Below, piece after piece: positions 1-7,013 of a DNA stretch of 11,098 nucleotides (position 1 is the first letter of the stretch; the number at the start of each line of letters is the position of its first letter). The notes beneath the pieces were generated by a model that was given only the letters and a program-made list of their open reading frames with translations, was not told where the DNA came from and did no database searches. Both the position numbers and the translations under genes were made by a program. Origin of the DNA: an uncultured Eubacteriales bacterium (GTDB taxonomy: Bacteria > Bacillota > Clostridia > Lachnospirales > Anaerotignaceae); the NCBI GenBank assembly GCA_900548595.1, contig URLB01000067.1:1-11098 (forward strand), written 5' to 3'.

Positions 1-1121
1 AACTTTGGCTTAGCGAAAACGGCATAAATAAAACGATTGTTTTTTCGGGAGATATAGGAAACACCGATCAGCCTCTTATTGAAGATCCTAAGTATACGGA
101 TGAAGCTGACTATGTGATAATGGAATCGACATACGGCGACAGGTATCACGGTGAAAGACCTGACTACTATACGGCTTTGGCAAATATGATTCAGACAACG
201 CTGGACAGAGGAGGAAACCTTGTAATACCTGCATTTGCAGTCGGAAGAACTCAGGAAATACTTTATTTTATACGTAAAATAAAGGCTGACAGAATGATAA
301 AAGGACATGACGGTTTTAAAGTATATGTAGACAGTCCTTTGGCTGTTGAGGCGACGAATGTATTTAATAAAAATACATTGGATTTCTATGATGAGGAAGC
401 TTTGGAATTAATAAAAAAAGGTATAAATCCGATTTCGTTTGAAGGTCTTGAAGTTTCCGTAACAAGCGACGATTCCAGGGCGATTAACTTTGACAGTGAA
501 CCGAAAGTAATAATATCCGCTTCCGGAATGTGTGAAGCGGGAAGAATACGACATCATTTAAAGCATAACCTTTGGAGACCTGAATCTACAATTCTTTTTG
601 TAGGATATCAGGCGGAGGGCACTCTCGGCAGAATGCTTTTGGACGGGGAGACTTCCGTAAAACTTTTCGGTGAGAAAATAGGAGTTAAGGCTCACATAGA
701 AAAGCTTGACGGAGTAAGCGGACATGCAGACAAACAAGGACTTATAGACTGGATAAACGGATTTAAAGAAAAACCTAAGAGAGTTTTTATAGTACACGGA
801 AACGATGAGGTAACAGACGATTTTGCCGAATATCTCAGAAAAGAATACGGATATGAAACATTTGCTCCGTATAGCGGTGCTGAAGTTGACCTTGCCACAA
901 ACTCAATTATAAGTCAGGGAGTAAGAAAGCTTGTTGAGCAGCATGAAGAATATACTGCTAAATCAAAAGGCGCAGTCAGAGGTGAGAATCTCTACAAAGA
1001 ACTTGAAAAAGCAGCTGCAAGACTTAAAACGGTTGTTTCTCATAACAGGGGCGGAGCAAATGCAGACCTTGAAATTTTGCTGAACAAAATCAATGCCTTA
1101 TGCGACGAGTGGGATAGATAA
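1..1121 (+). CDS. MBL-fold metallo-hydrolase with beta-CASP domain, RNA-processing nuclease type (5' end outside window)
   Basis: The reading frame is open from the window edge (first full codon at 3) to TAA at 1119-1121, so the N-terminal metallo-beta-lactamase part with the HxHxDH motif is missing. What remains fits the beta-CASP group of nucleic-acid hydrolases (YSH1/CPSF73-like, COG1236). The motif 4 aspartate is in FSGDIGN (codon 51-53), motif A in ESTYGDR (from 123), motif B in SGMCEAGRIRHHL (His codons 552-557), and motif C in SGHADKQG (His 723-725). These residues coordinate two zincs in the family. The C-terminal tail after VHGNDE (about 793-810) is a charged helical extension. Relatives act on RNA as endo- or 5' exonucleases in the cytoplasm; the actual substrate here is unknown. 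RNase J is a less likely assignment because its characteristic C-terminal domain is not evident. Family call is confident, precise role is not. Confidence 0.9.
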   Translation, partial: LWLSENGINKTIVFSGDIGNTDQPLIEDPKYTDEADYVIMESTYGDRYHGERPDYYTALANMIQTTLDRGGNLVIPAFAVGRTQEILYFIRKIKADRMIKGHDGFKVYVDSPLAVEATNVFNKNTLDFYDEEALELIKKGINPISFEGLEVSVTSDDSRAINFDSEPKVIISASGMCEAGRIRHHLKHNLWRPESTILFVGYQAEGTLGRMLLDGETSVKLFGEKIGVKAHIEKLDGVSGHADKQGLIDWINGFKEKPKRVFIVHGNDEVTDDFAEYLRKEYGYETFAPYSGAEVDLATNSIISQGVRKLVEQHEEYTAKSKGAVRGENLYKELEKAAARLKTVVSHNRGGANADLEILLNKINALCDEWDR

Positions 1122-1254
1122 AAGCTTTTGTATGATAGCAATTTAAACTGACATAACAATATTGTTTGACATATTGTAAAACTTTGATTTTATGAAAAGT
1201 TTTAAAATGCCGAAAACACGGAATTTATTTAATATGGCAAAATATCAAATTATT

Positions 1255-1290
1255 AAGCCGCATATAAATTTTATATGCGGCTTTACTGTC
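1255..1290. terminator. Bidirectional rho-independent terminator between convergent nuclease and degV genes
   Basis: A near-perfect inverted repeat has arms AAGCCGCATATA (1255-1266) and TATATGCGGCTT (1272-1283), with A/T in the loop. On the + strand it is followed by a T-rich stretch (1282-1310). On the - strand it follows the degV stop by about 10 bases and runs into A/T-rich sequence. It is placed to end both convergent transcripts. Confidence 0.8.
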
Positions 1291-1293
1291 TTA

Positions 1294-2145
1294 TTATTTG
1301 TTTTTTCTTACATATACTATACCTGCCGCGCCTACTCCAACATAAGTGCCTATTGTTGGTCCGATATTAAGAAGAGGCGCTCCATCCAAGTCAAGTCCTT
1401 TTTCCGATATTTTTTCAAGCATAATTTTAGAATTTGAAGGGTCTCCGGAATATATAGGGAATACAGGATATTTTGTATCAATACCCTCATCGATTACAGC
1501 TTGAGCCATGTAATCTATACTGCGCTTAATGCCTACTCCTTTATGGCATACAAAAACTTCGCCTTCAGAGCCGATTGTTATTACAGGCTTTATTCTTGCC
1601 AAAGTAGCTGCACTCGCTTCAAACCTAGAAAGGCGTCCGCCTTTGACAAGATATTTAAGCGTCGGAAAAGTAGCGTATAAACGAACTCTTTTTTTAAGGC
1701 TTTCTGTCTCGGATACAATTTCATCAGCGCTTTTTCCTTCATCGCGTAATTTGACTGCGTTATCGACAAGAAGTCGCATTCCGACTGTGGCGGAGATAGA
1801 ATCTATAATATGTATTTTATCATAACCAACGGTTTCTTTGCACAAATGCATTGTCTGAAGCATGCCGCTTAATGAGCCGGAAAGCATTATTGCTATTACT
1901 TCATCACCGTTTTTCTTGGCTTCTTCAAAATAATCAATAAATACCTGAGGAGATGGCTGGGCTGTTTTCGGAAAATCATCGCCTTCTTCCAAAAGCGCAA
2001 AAAAGTCGGCTTTGCTTAAATTTACGCCCGAAAGGTAGTCTCTTCCTTTAAACGTAATCGGTATAGGAATGACGTCAATATTTTTTTCATCTATTTCATG
2101 TTTTTCATAGTCAGAACCGGAGTCTGTAAGAATTTTGATTGACAT
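1294..2145 (-). CDS. DegV family fatty-acid-binding protein (FakB-like)
   Basis: This encodes 283 aa, a normal DegV length. The N-terminus carries the family signature KILTDSGSD (residues 4-12). The ligand-pocket landmarks are present: TAQPSP with Thr61, and SGSLSG with Ser93 (residues 89-94), followed by the IIDSISATVGMRLLV segment (113-127). In characterised FakB proteins these bind the carboxylate of a fatty acid, which is presented to the kinase FakA for phosphorylation before use in phospholipid synthesis. No fakA is in the window, which is common because Bacillota often carry several scattered fakB/degV paralogues. The ATG at 2143-2145 is preceded by GGAGGTG five bases upstream, so the start is secure. 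The gene is monocistronic as seen here: its own promoter lies at 2185-2213 and a terminator lies just after its stop. The specific fatty acid bound cannot be inferred. Confidence 0.93.
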   Translation of the reverse strand: MSIKILTDSGSDYEKHEIDEKNIDVIPIPITFKGRDYLSGVNLSKADFFALLEEGDDFPKTAQPSPQVFIDYFEEAKKNGDEVIAIMLSGSLSGMLQTMHLCKETVGYDKIHIIDSISATVGMRLLVDNAVKLRDEGKSADEIVSETESLKKRVRLYATFPTLKYLVKGGRLSRFEASAATLARIKPVITIGSEGEVFVCHKGVGIKRSIDYMAQAVIDEGIDTKYPVFPIYSGDPSNSKIMLEKISEKGLDLDGAPLLNIGPTIGTYVGVGAAGIVYVRKNK

Positions 2146-2150
2146 TAGTT

Positions 2151-2157
2151 CACCTCC
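2151..2157 (-). promoter_or_regulatory. Ribosome binding site of the degV-family gene
   Basis: The - strand reads GGAGGTG, then five bases, then ATG. This is a near-consensus Shine-Dalgarno sequence that fixes the start at 2145. Confidence 0.85.
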
Positions 2158-2184
2158 ATTGATTGTAATGTCAATATATATAAA

Positions 2185-2213
2185 ATATTACTATTTGCGA
2201 ATAAAATAGTCAA
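2185..2213 (-). promoter_or_regulatory. Sigma-A-type promoter of the degV-family gene
   Basis: On the - strand, TTGACT (2213-2208) is separated by 17 bp from TAATAT (2190-2185). The spacing is ideal and each hexamer is within one or two bases of consensus. The predicted start near 2178 gives a 5' leader of about 30 nt ending in the GGAGGTG ribosome site. Confidence 0.75.
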
Positions 2214-2293
2214 TACGTAAGGTTTTGAAAAAGACGTTGTGTTTACTTTTTAATGGTAATCTAATTGTTTTGGTATAAATAGGTTTACTCTTT

Positions 2294-2324
2294 TTTACAC
2301 AGACGTTTTGTGATAAAGTATAAA
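2294..2324 (+). promoter_or_regulatory. Possible promoter of the HAD phosphatase gene
   Basis: TTTACA (2294-2299) and TATAAA (2319-2324) each match the sigma-A hexamers at 5 of 6 positions, but the spacer is 19 bp, longer than ideal. An 18-bp alternative uses TTACAC at 2295-2300. It lies 26 bp upstream of the TTG start, in the divergent region shared with degV. Confidence 0.45.
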
Positions 2325-2337
2325 TAACAAAAGTTTC

Positions 2338-2343
2338 GGAGGT
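2338..2343 (+). promoter_or_regulatory. Ribosome binding site selecting the TTG start of the HAD gene
   Basis: GGAGGT ends six bases before TTG (2350-2352). No in-frame ATG lies nearby that would keep the catalytic N-terminus, so this strong site supports TTG initiation. Confidence 0.8.
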
Positions 2344-2349
2344 ATAAAA

Positions 2350-3177
2350 TTGAAGAACATCAGATTGATTGCAACTGATCTTGACGGAACGTTTTTTACA
2401 GACAATAAAGATATTTCCGTAAAAAATATGAAAGCGGCATCGGACGCTTTTGAAAGAGGTATACTTATAGTGCCTGCGACAGGGAGATCATTATATACGA
2501 TCCCGAAAAAGGTTTTAGAATTAAATTGTATTCGTTATGTTATTACTTCAAACGGCGCGGGAATTACCGACTTAAAAACCGGTAAAAGTATTTATAAAAA
2601 TCAGCTTGATTCACATACCGCATTTAAAGTAATAGATATTGCGTTGAGCGTGGATATAATGGTTGAAATATTTACCGAAGGAAGAGCCTATATACTTAAA
2701 AAATTTGCGGATAATCTTATTAATTACGGTGTGAACCCGAAATTTAAAGACTGGATACTGGATACGAGAAATACAGTGAATAATTTTTCTGAAATTTTAT
2801 CCGAAACAAGCACAGTTGAGAATATAAATCTTATTTTTACGGACTTAAACAAAAGAGAAAAAATATATAAATATATTATAAATAACCTAAATGTTGAAGT
2901 AACGAACTCGCTGGGAAATAATCTGGAGATAGGCAGAAAAGGCTGTTCAAAGGGAACGGCGCTGGAAAATCTAACTGCATTACTAAATATGGATATGGAA
3001 AATACTATGTGCTTCGGAGATAATGAAAATGACAGAGATATGATAATTAAGGCAGGAATAGGCGTAGCTATGGCAAACGGAGAGGAAAGCGTTAAATCCG
3101 TAGCCGACTACATAACAAAAAGTAATAATGACGACGGTTTTGCGGAAGCTGTATATAAATTTGCGGTAAAAAAATAA
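2350..3177 (+). CDS. Cof-type HAD-superfamily (subclass IIB) hydrolase
   Basis: A 275-aa cytoplasmic phosphatase of the Cof/YbjI/YkrA type. All four HAD motifs are visible: motif I ATDLDGT with nucleophile Asp10 and acid/base Asp12, motif II PATGRS (Thr45), motif III Lys201 in SKGTALENL, and motif IV CFGDNENDRDM with Mg-binding Asp224 and Asp228. The long insert between motifs II and III is the C2B cap that sets substrate choice, typically small phosphorylated sugars, nucleotides or cofactors; the exact substrate cannot be read from sequence. The start is TTG, directed by a GGAGGT site six bases upstream, and the protein begins MKNIRLIATDLDGT as expected for the family. It is divergent from degV and followed by 270 bp before araR, so it appears to be a single-gene unit. 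It may help recycle sugar phosphates, but a link to arabinose is only by proximity. Confidence 0.92.
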   Translation: MKNIRLIATDLDGTFFTDNKDISVKNMKAASDAFERGILIVPATGRSLYTIPKKVLELNCIRYVITSNGAGITDLKTGKSIYKNQLDSHTAFKVIDIALSVDIMVEIFTEGRAYILKKFADNLINYGVNPKFKDWILDTRNTVNNFSEILSETSTVENINLIFTDLNKREKIYKYIINNLNVEVTNSLGNNLEIGRKGCSKGTALENLTALLNMDMENTMCFGDNENDRDMIIKAGIGVAMANGEESVKSVADYITKSNNDDGFAEAVYKFAVKK

Positions 3178-3203
3178 GAAAATTTTTATTATTATTTATA
3201 TGA

Positions 3204-3217
3204 TGCGGAAAACCGCA
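3204..3217 (+). other. Short hairpin downstream of the HAD gene
   Basis: TGCGG, four A, CCGCA forms a 5-bp G/C-rich stem 27 bases after the HAD stop. No T-run follows on the + strand, so it is a poor intrinsic terminator on its own. It may protect the 3' end of the transcript. The rest of the 3178-3345 gap is A/T-rich with no ORF that I can support. Confidence 0.35.
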
Positions 3218-3345
3218 GTAAGATAAAGTATAAATTTATTTTGAAGTTGTATTATTTTAAATTAACTTATAAACTTTGAATAATAACATATAAAAGAATA
3301 TAAATGACAACTGTTAAAAAATGGTTGGCAATATAGTACAAAATC

Positions 3346-3370
3346 AAGCGTCTTAAAAGGCGCTTTTTTT
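3346..3370 (+). terminator. Rho-independent terminator between the HAD gene and araR
   Basis: AAGCGTCTT (3346-3354) pairs with AAGGCGCTT (3357-3365) through one G-U pair, and the stem is followed by an unbroken T run (3364-3370). It would end HAD transcription, or any readthrough, about 15 bases before the predicted araR promoter, insulating the arabinose genes. Confidence 0.85.
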
Positions 3371-3384
3371 ATTAATCATATAAC

Positions 3385-3414
3385 TTGTATATATGTATAG
3401 ACGAGTTATATAAT
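3385..3414 (+). promoter_or_regulatory. Predicted araR promoter with AraR-box-like sequence
   Basis: A perfect -10 TATAAT (3409-3414) lies 18 bp after a weak -35 TTGTAT (3385-3390). It lies directly after a strong terminator and upstream of the chosen TTG start at 3448, leaving a leader of roughly 27 nt. The 16 bases at 3383-3398 (ACTTGTATATATGTAT) match the Bacillus AraR operator ATTTGTACGTACAAAT at 10 of 16 positions, mostly in the left half. That would fit autorepression but is a weak match. Confidence 0.5.
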
Positions 3415-3434
3415 TATATTAAAAAATACTGCAA

Positions 3435-3442
3435 AGAAGGTG
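3435..3442 (+). promoter_or_regulatory. Ribosome binding site selecting the TTG start of araR
   Basis: AGAAGGTG ends five bases before the in-frame TTG at 3448-3450. An earlier in-frame TTG at 3385 has no ribosome site and falls inside the predicted promoter, so the shorter protein is preferred. Confidence 0.65.
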
Positions 3443-3447
3443 CTTGT

Positions 3448-4521
3448 TTGAATATAAATGACAAGGCAAAATATATAATTTTAATTGACAGTATAAAAAA
3501 TGACATAATTAGCGGCAAAATAAAACCGGGAGATAAGCTGCCTTCCGAAAATAAGCTGGCTGAAAAGTTCGGGATGAGCAGACATACTGTGAGGAAAGCC
3601 CTTTCTATACTTGAGAATGACGGCTATGTTTCAGCTGAACACGGAAGAGGAACTTTTTGTACGCTTAAATATAAAACAAAAAACGACTCAAAAATCATAG
3701 CTGTAATTACTACATATATATCCGACTATATATTCCCCCATGTAATAAACGGAATATATGACGTTATGAGCAAGAACGGATATAATGTTTTGCTTAAAAA
3801 TACGGGGAACGATATTTACACAGAGAAAAATTGCCTTGATGACGCATTGAAAGCCGGCGTGTGCGGTCTTATTATTGAGCCAAGCAAAAGCCAGATATTT
3901 TGCCGACATACGGAATTGTACGAGAGACTTGATAATGAGGGTATACCTTATGTATTTATACAGGGACTTTACAGTTGGGCAACCGAAAAAACTTATGTCA
4001 TTACAGATGACGAAAAGGGAGGATACATTGCGGTAAAACATTTGATAGACCTCGGACATAAAAAAATAATCGGGATTTTCAAAGCCGATGATTCACAAGG
4101 ATACCAAAGACACAAAGGATTTGTAAAGGGATTAAATGAGGCTGAAATAGCATATAACCCTGACTTAATAGTATGGTATCACACTGAAGACAAAGGAATA
4201 AAGCCGTCGTCAATGATAAATGAACTTATAAACAATAACAAGGATATAACCGCGATTGTTTGCTATAATGATCAAATTGCAATATCAGCCATTAAAGAAT
4301 TGAATAAAATGGGGTTATCTGTTCCGGAAAATATTTCAGTAATCGGTTTCGATAATTCAGACATAGCTTATGAAACGGGATTGACATCAATAACACACCC
4401 TAAAGAAGAACTCGGAAAGAAATCTGCCGAAAAACTTTTAAGTATCATAAACGGAGAAAAGGTTTCAGGCGAAATTATGGATGTGGATATTGTTGTAAGA
4501 AATTCTACAAGGAAATTGTGA
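3448..4521 (+). CDS. araR: Arabinose-responsive transcriptional repressor AraR (GntR-type HTH plus LacI-type sensor)
   Basis: With the TTG start at 3448 the protein has 357 aa, close to Bacillus AraR. Residues about 5-70 form a GntR-type winged helix-turn-helix (GDKLPSENKLAEKFGMSRHTVRKAL, ending HGRGTF). Residues about 83-350 form a LacI/periplasmic-binding-like sensor with VITTYISDYIFP (86-97), GLIIEPSKS (140-148), GIFKADDSQG (209-218) and VIGFDNSD. This uncommon domain pairing and the TYISDYIFP block are typical of AraR, which binds L-arabinose and then releases its DNA sites. The next genes are araB and araD on the same strand, 95 bp downstream with no terminator between, so co-transcription and autoregulation are plausible. 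An upstream in-frame TTG (3385) would add 21 residues with no family similarity and is rejected. Confidence 0.92.
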   Translation: MNINDKAKYIILIDSIKNDIISGKIKPGDKLPSENKLAEKFGMSRHTVRKALSILENDGYVSAEHGRGTFCTLKYKTKNDSKIIAVITTYISDYIFPHVINGIYDVMSKNGYNVLLKNTGNDIYTEKNCLDDALKAGVCGLIIEPSKSQIFCRHTELYERLDNEGIPYVFIQGLYSWATEKTYVITDDEKGGYIAVKHLIDLGHKKIIGIFKADDSQGYQRHKGFVKGLNEAEIAYNPDLIVWYHTEDKGIKPSSMINELINNNKDITAIVCYNDQIAISAIKELNKMGLSVPENISVIGFDNSDIAYETGLTSITHPKEELGKKSAEKLLSIINGEKVSGEIMDVDIVVRNSTRKL

Positions 4522-4603
4522 TTTCTATAGTAAAGGCAGTTTATATTGGTGAGAGAACATTATAAGTATTGTTAAGAATATAGATGAAATCAAATTTATC
4601 GAT

Positions 4604-4610
4604 AAGGGGG
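4604..4610 (+). promoter_or_regulatory. Ribosome binding site setting the araB start
   Basis: AAGGGGG ends six bases before ATG 4617-4619. An in-frame ATG at 4584 lies upstream of this site and would add 11 residues absent from the family, so it is rejected. Confidence 0.85.
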
Positions 4611-4616
4611 ATAAAA

Positions 4617-6302
4617 ATGAAATATTACACAATAGGAGTCGACTTCGGAACACTGTCAGGGCGAAGCGTATTGGTAGAAGTCGACAGCGGAAAGGTAATT
4701 GCTTCTGCTGTAAAAGAGTATACGCACGGCGTAATGGACAAAAAGCTCCCGGACGGAACAAGGCTCGGAATAGATTGGGCGCTTCAACATCCGATGGACT
4801 ATATTGAAGTGTTGTTTGAAACCGTGCCTGAGGTTTTGAGAAAATCGGGAGTGTCAAAGGATTGCATCATAGGAATAGGAACCGATTTTACAGCATGTAC
4901 AATAATGCCTTTGGATAAAGACGGAAAACCTCTCTGCTTTGATGAAGAATACGCAGGTAATCCCAACAGCTGGGTAAAGCTTTGGAAACACCATGCCGCG
5001 CAGGATCAGGCAAACCGTCTCAATAAAAAGGCTGAGGAAACGGGAGAAAAATTTTTAAAGAGGTACGGTGGTAAAATATCATCGGAATGGATGATTCCGA
5101 AAGTTATGCAGATTTTAGAAGAAGCTCCGCAGATATACGAAAACACATACGCCTTTATGGAAGCGGCTGACTGGATTATTATGGAGATGACCGGAAACTG
5201 GGTAAGAAACAGCTGTACGGCAGGATATAAAGCAATCTGGCATAAAAAAGAAGGATACCCGTCAAAAGAATTTTTTAAAAAGCTTAATCCCGCTCTGGAG
5301 AATATAACAGATAAATTCAAAGGGGAAATATTAAGCGTCGGACAGCGTGCAGGTGTGCTTAAAAAAGAAATGGCCGAAAAAATGGGATTGAATGAAGGAA
5401 TAGCGGTTGCGGTAGGAAATGTAGACGCACATGTTTCTCTTCCGGCTGTCGGCGTACATGATACGGGAAAAATGCTTATGATAATGGGTACTTCTACATG
5501 CGATATACTTCTCGGAGATGAAGAGAAACTTGTTCCCGGAATGTGCGGAGTTGTCGAAGACGGAGTATTGCCCGGATATTACGGATACGAGTCTGGACAG
5601 TCATGCGTCGGTGATCATTTTGACTGGTTTGTAAAAAACTGTGTTCCGTATGAGTATAAAAAGGCTGCTGACGAAAAAGGAATGAACATACACCAATATC
5701 TTACGGAAAAGGCTTCGGCGCTTGCTGTCGGAGAGAGCGGACTTATTGCGCTTGACTGGTGGAACGGTAACAGGTCATGCCTTGTGGACGTCGATTTGAC
5801 AGGGCTTATGATAGGCATGACTCTTCTTACAAAGCCGGAAGAAATGTACAGGGCTCTTATTGAAGCGACAGCCTACGGTAAAAGACTTATAATAGAAACT
5901 TTTGAAGAGAGCGGAGTTCCTGTAAACGAGTTGTATGCCTGCGGAGGTATTGTAAAGAAAAATCCGATGATGATGCAGATATATGCGGATGTTACGGGAA
6001 AAGAAATATTTATAGGAGCTTCCGACCAGACTCCCGCTCTCGGATCGGCAATGTTTGCCGCCGTTGCCGCAGGAAAGGATAACGGAGGATATGACACAAT
6101 ATATGAAGCAGCTGAGCAAATGGGCAGAGTTGAGGATTATACATATAAACCGAATCCTAAAAATAAAAAAATATACGATAAGCTTTATAATGAGTTTGTA
6201 ACTCTCCACGATTATTTCGGAAGAGGGGAAAACGATGTTATGAAAAGGCTTAAGGTGATAAAGAAAGAAGCCGAAAACGGAAAGAAGGGTAAAAATGCTT
6301 GA
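4617..6302 (+). CDS. araB: L-ribulokinase
   Basis: A 561-aa FGGY-family sugar kinase, the size of Bacillus AraB (about 560 aa). It phosphorylates L-ribulose with ATP to L-ribulose 5-phosphate, the second step of L-arabinose catabolism, in the cytoplasm. The N-terminal phosphate-binding motif is GVDFGTLSGRSVLVE (7-21). AraB-specific blocks follow: DWALQHP (53-59), GTDFTACTI (88-96), KLWKHHAAQ (121-129) and GGKISSEWMIPKVMQ. The second ATPase-core motif is MIMGTSTCD (Gly291-Asp296), then GHPGYE-type YYGYESGQSCVGDHFDWF and ALDWWNGNRS, and the adenosine motif is GGIVKKNPMMMQIYADV (from 443). Similarity to Bacillus AraB runs through the whole length, so I distinguish it from xylulo- and rhamnulokinases with confidence. 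The gene overlaps araD by 8 bp, indicating translational coupling. Confidence 0.97.
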   Translation: MKYYTIGVDFGTLSGRSVLVEVDSGKVIASAVKEYTHGVMDKKLPDGTRLGIDWALQHPMDYIEVLFETVPEVLRKSGVSKDCIIGIGTDFTACTIMPLDKDGKPLCFDEEYAGNPNSWVKLWKHHAAQDQANRLNKKAEETGEKFLKRYGGKISSEWMIPKVMQILEEAPQIYENTYAFMEAADWIIMEMTGNWVRNSCTAGYKAIWHKKEGYPSKEFFKKLNPALENITDKFKGEILSVGQRAGVLKKEMAEKMGLNEGIAVAVGNVDAHVSLPAVGVHDTGKMLMIMGTSTCDILLGDEEKLVPGMCGVVEDGVLPGYYGYESGQSCVGDHFDWFVKNCVPYEYKKAADEKGMNIHQYLTEKASALAVGESGLIALDWWNGNRSCLVDVDLTGLMIGMTLLTKPEEMYRALIEATAYGKRLIIETFEESGVPVNELYACGGIVKKNPMMMQIYADVTGKEIFIGASDQTPALGSAMFAAVAAGKDNGGYDTIYEAAEQMGRVEDYTYKPNPKNKKIYDKLYNEFVTLHDYFGRGENDVMKRLKVIKKEAENGKKGKNA

Positions 6303-6984
6303 AGAACTGAAAAAAAGTGTACTGGAAGCTAATTTGGAGCTTACAATGAGAGGACTTGTAATGTACACATGGGGAAATGCAAGCGCAATAGACAGAGAAC
6401 GAGGGTTGGTTGTTATAAAGCCAAGCGGAGTTGATTACAGCGTAATGAAGGCAGACGACATGGTGATTGTAGACATGGAAGGAAACGTTGTTGAGGGAAA
6501 CTTAAGACCGTCATCCGACACGCCTACTCATATTGAACTGTATAAAGCTTTTGAAAATATAGGCGGCGTCGTTCATACACACTCAACTTGGGCAGTGGCA
6601 TGGGCGCAGGCAAGAACCGCTATACCGTGTTATGGGACGACGCATGCGGATTATTTTTACGGAGAGGTTCCCTGTACAAGGGCATTGACGGCAAAGGAAA
6701 CGAAAGAAGCCTATGAAAGAAATACGGGACTTGTGATAAAAGAGGCGTTTAGGGAAATTAATCCGGACTATGTTCCCGGCGTTATATGTGCAAATCATGG
6801 ACCGTTTACATGGGGAAGAGACGCAATGGAGGCGGTATACCATGCGGCAGTGCTTGAAGAAACCGCAAAAATGGCTGCTTTAACAAGGATGATTAACCCG
6901 AGTGCTGTTTCGGTTCCGACTTATGTGCTTGAAAAGCATTTTATGAGGAAGCACGGAAAAAACGCATACTACGGACAAAAATAA
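6295..6984 (+). CDS. araD: L-ribulose-5-phosphate 4-epimerase
   Basis: A 229-aa class II aldolase-fold enzyme (E. coli AraD has 231). It converts L-ribulose 5-phosphate to D-xylulose 5-phosphate, delivering arabinose carbon to the pentose phosphate pathway. Zinc ligands His94 and His96 (VVHTHSTWA) and His168 (ANHGPFTWG) are present, as are Asp75 (SSDTPTH), the catalytic Asp119 in TTHADYF and the C-terminal tyrosine in KHGKNAYYGQK. The substrate loop GNASAIDRERG and KPSGVDY are also intact. ATG at 6295 overlaps the end of araB by 8 bases and has its own site AGAAGGG (6283-6289). The AraD-specific C-terminus separates it from fuculose aldolase. The operon appears to end here at a hairpin. Confidence 0.97.
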   Translation: MLEELKKSVLEANLELTMRGLVMYTWGNASAIDRERGLVVIKPSGVDYSVMKADDMVIVDMEGNVVEGNLRPSSDTPTHIELYKAFENIGGVVHTHSTWAVAWAQARTAIPCYGTTHADYFYGEVPCTRALTAKETKEAYERNTGLVIKEAFREINPDYVPGVICANHGPFTWGRDAMEAVYHAAVLEETAKMAALTRMINPSAVSVPTYVLEKHFMRKHGKNAYYGQK

Positions 6985-6986
6985 AC

Positions 6987-7007
6987 GGCAGCCATATTAT
7001 GACTGCC
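6987..7007. terminator. Hairpin terminator shared by araD and the MATE gene
   Basis: GGCAGCCAT (6987-6995), a 3-base loop, and ATGACTGCC (6999-7007) form a 9-bp stem. In the - strand transcript the single imperfect pair is a G-U wobble and the stem is followed by a T-rich tract, so it is a good terminator for the MATE gene. In the + direction that pair becomes a C-A mismatch and the T tract is delayed (7012-7023), so it is weaker for araD. The gap between the two convergent stop codons is only 29 bp. Confidence 0.7.
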
Positions 7008-7013
7008 CCAAGT

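Noticed and set aside
1192..1437. Open reading frame of 81 codons on the + strand after the nuclease gene
   Set aside because: It runs through the terminator hairpin and then antisense into degV, has no ribosome site, and its protein has no recognisable features.
3385..3447. N-terminal extension of AraR from the TTG at 3385
   Set aside because: It has no ribosome site, overlaps the predicted promoter, and the extra residues precede the start of the conserved HTH domain without family similarity.
4584..4616. In-frame upstream ATG for araB
   Set aside because: The strong AAGGGGG site lies between it and the ATG at 4617, and the family begins at the MKYYTIGVDFGT equivalent.
4522..4616. A separate araB promoter in the araR-araB gap
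   Set aside because: A TATAAG near 4561 lacks a convincing -35 at proper distance and no AraR-like box is seen; transcription from the araR promoter is the simpler reading.
5775..6368. 197-codon open frame on the - strand opposite araB/araD
   Set aside because: It lies entirely antisense to strongly conserved araB and araD coding sequence; its hydrophobic, serine-rich product is a typical shadow of a gene on the other strand.
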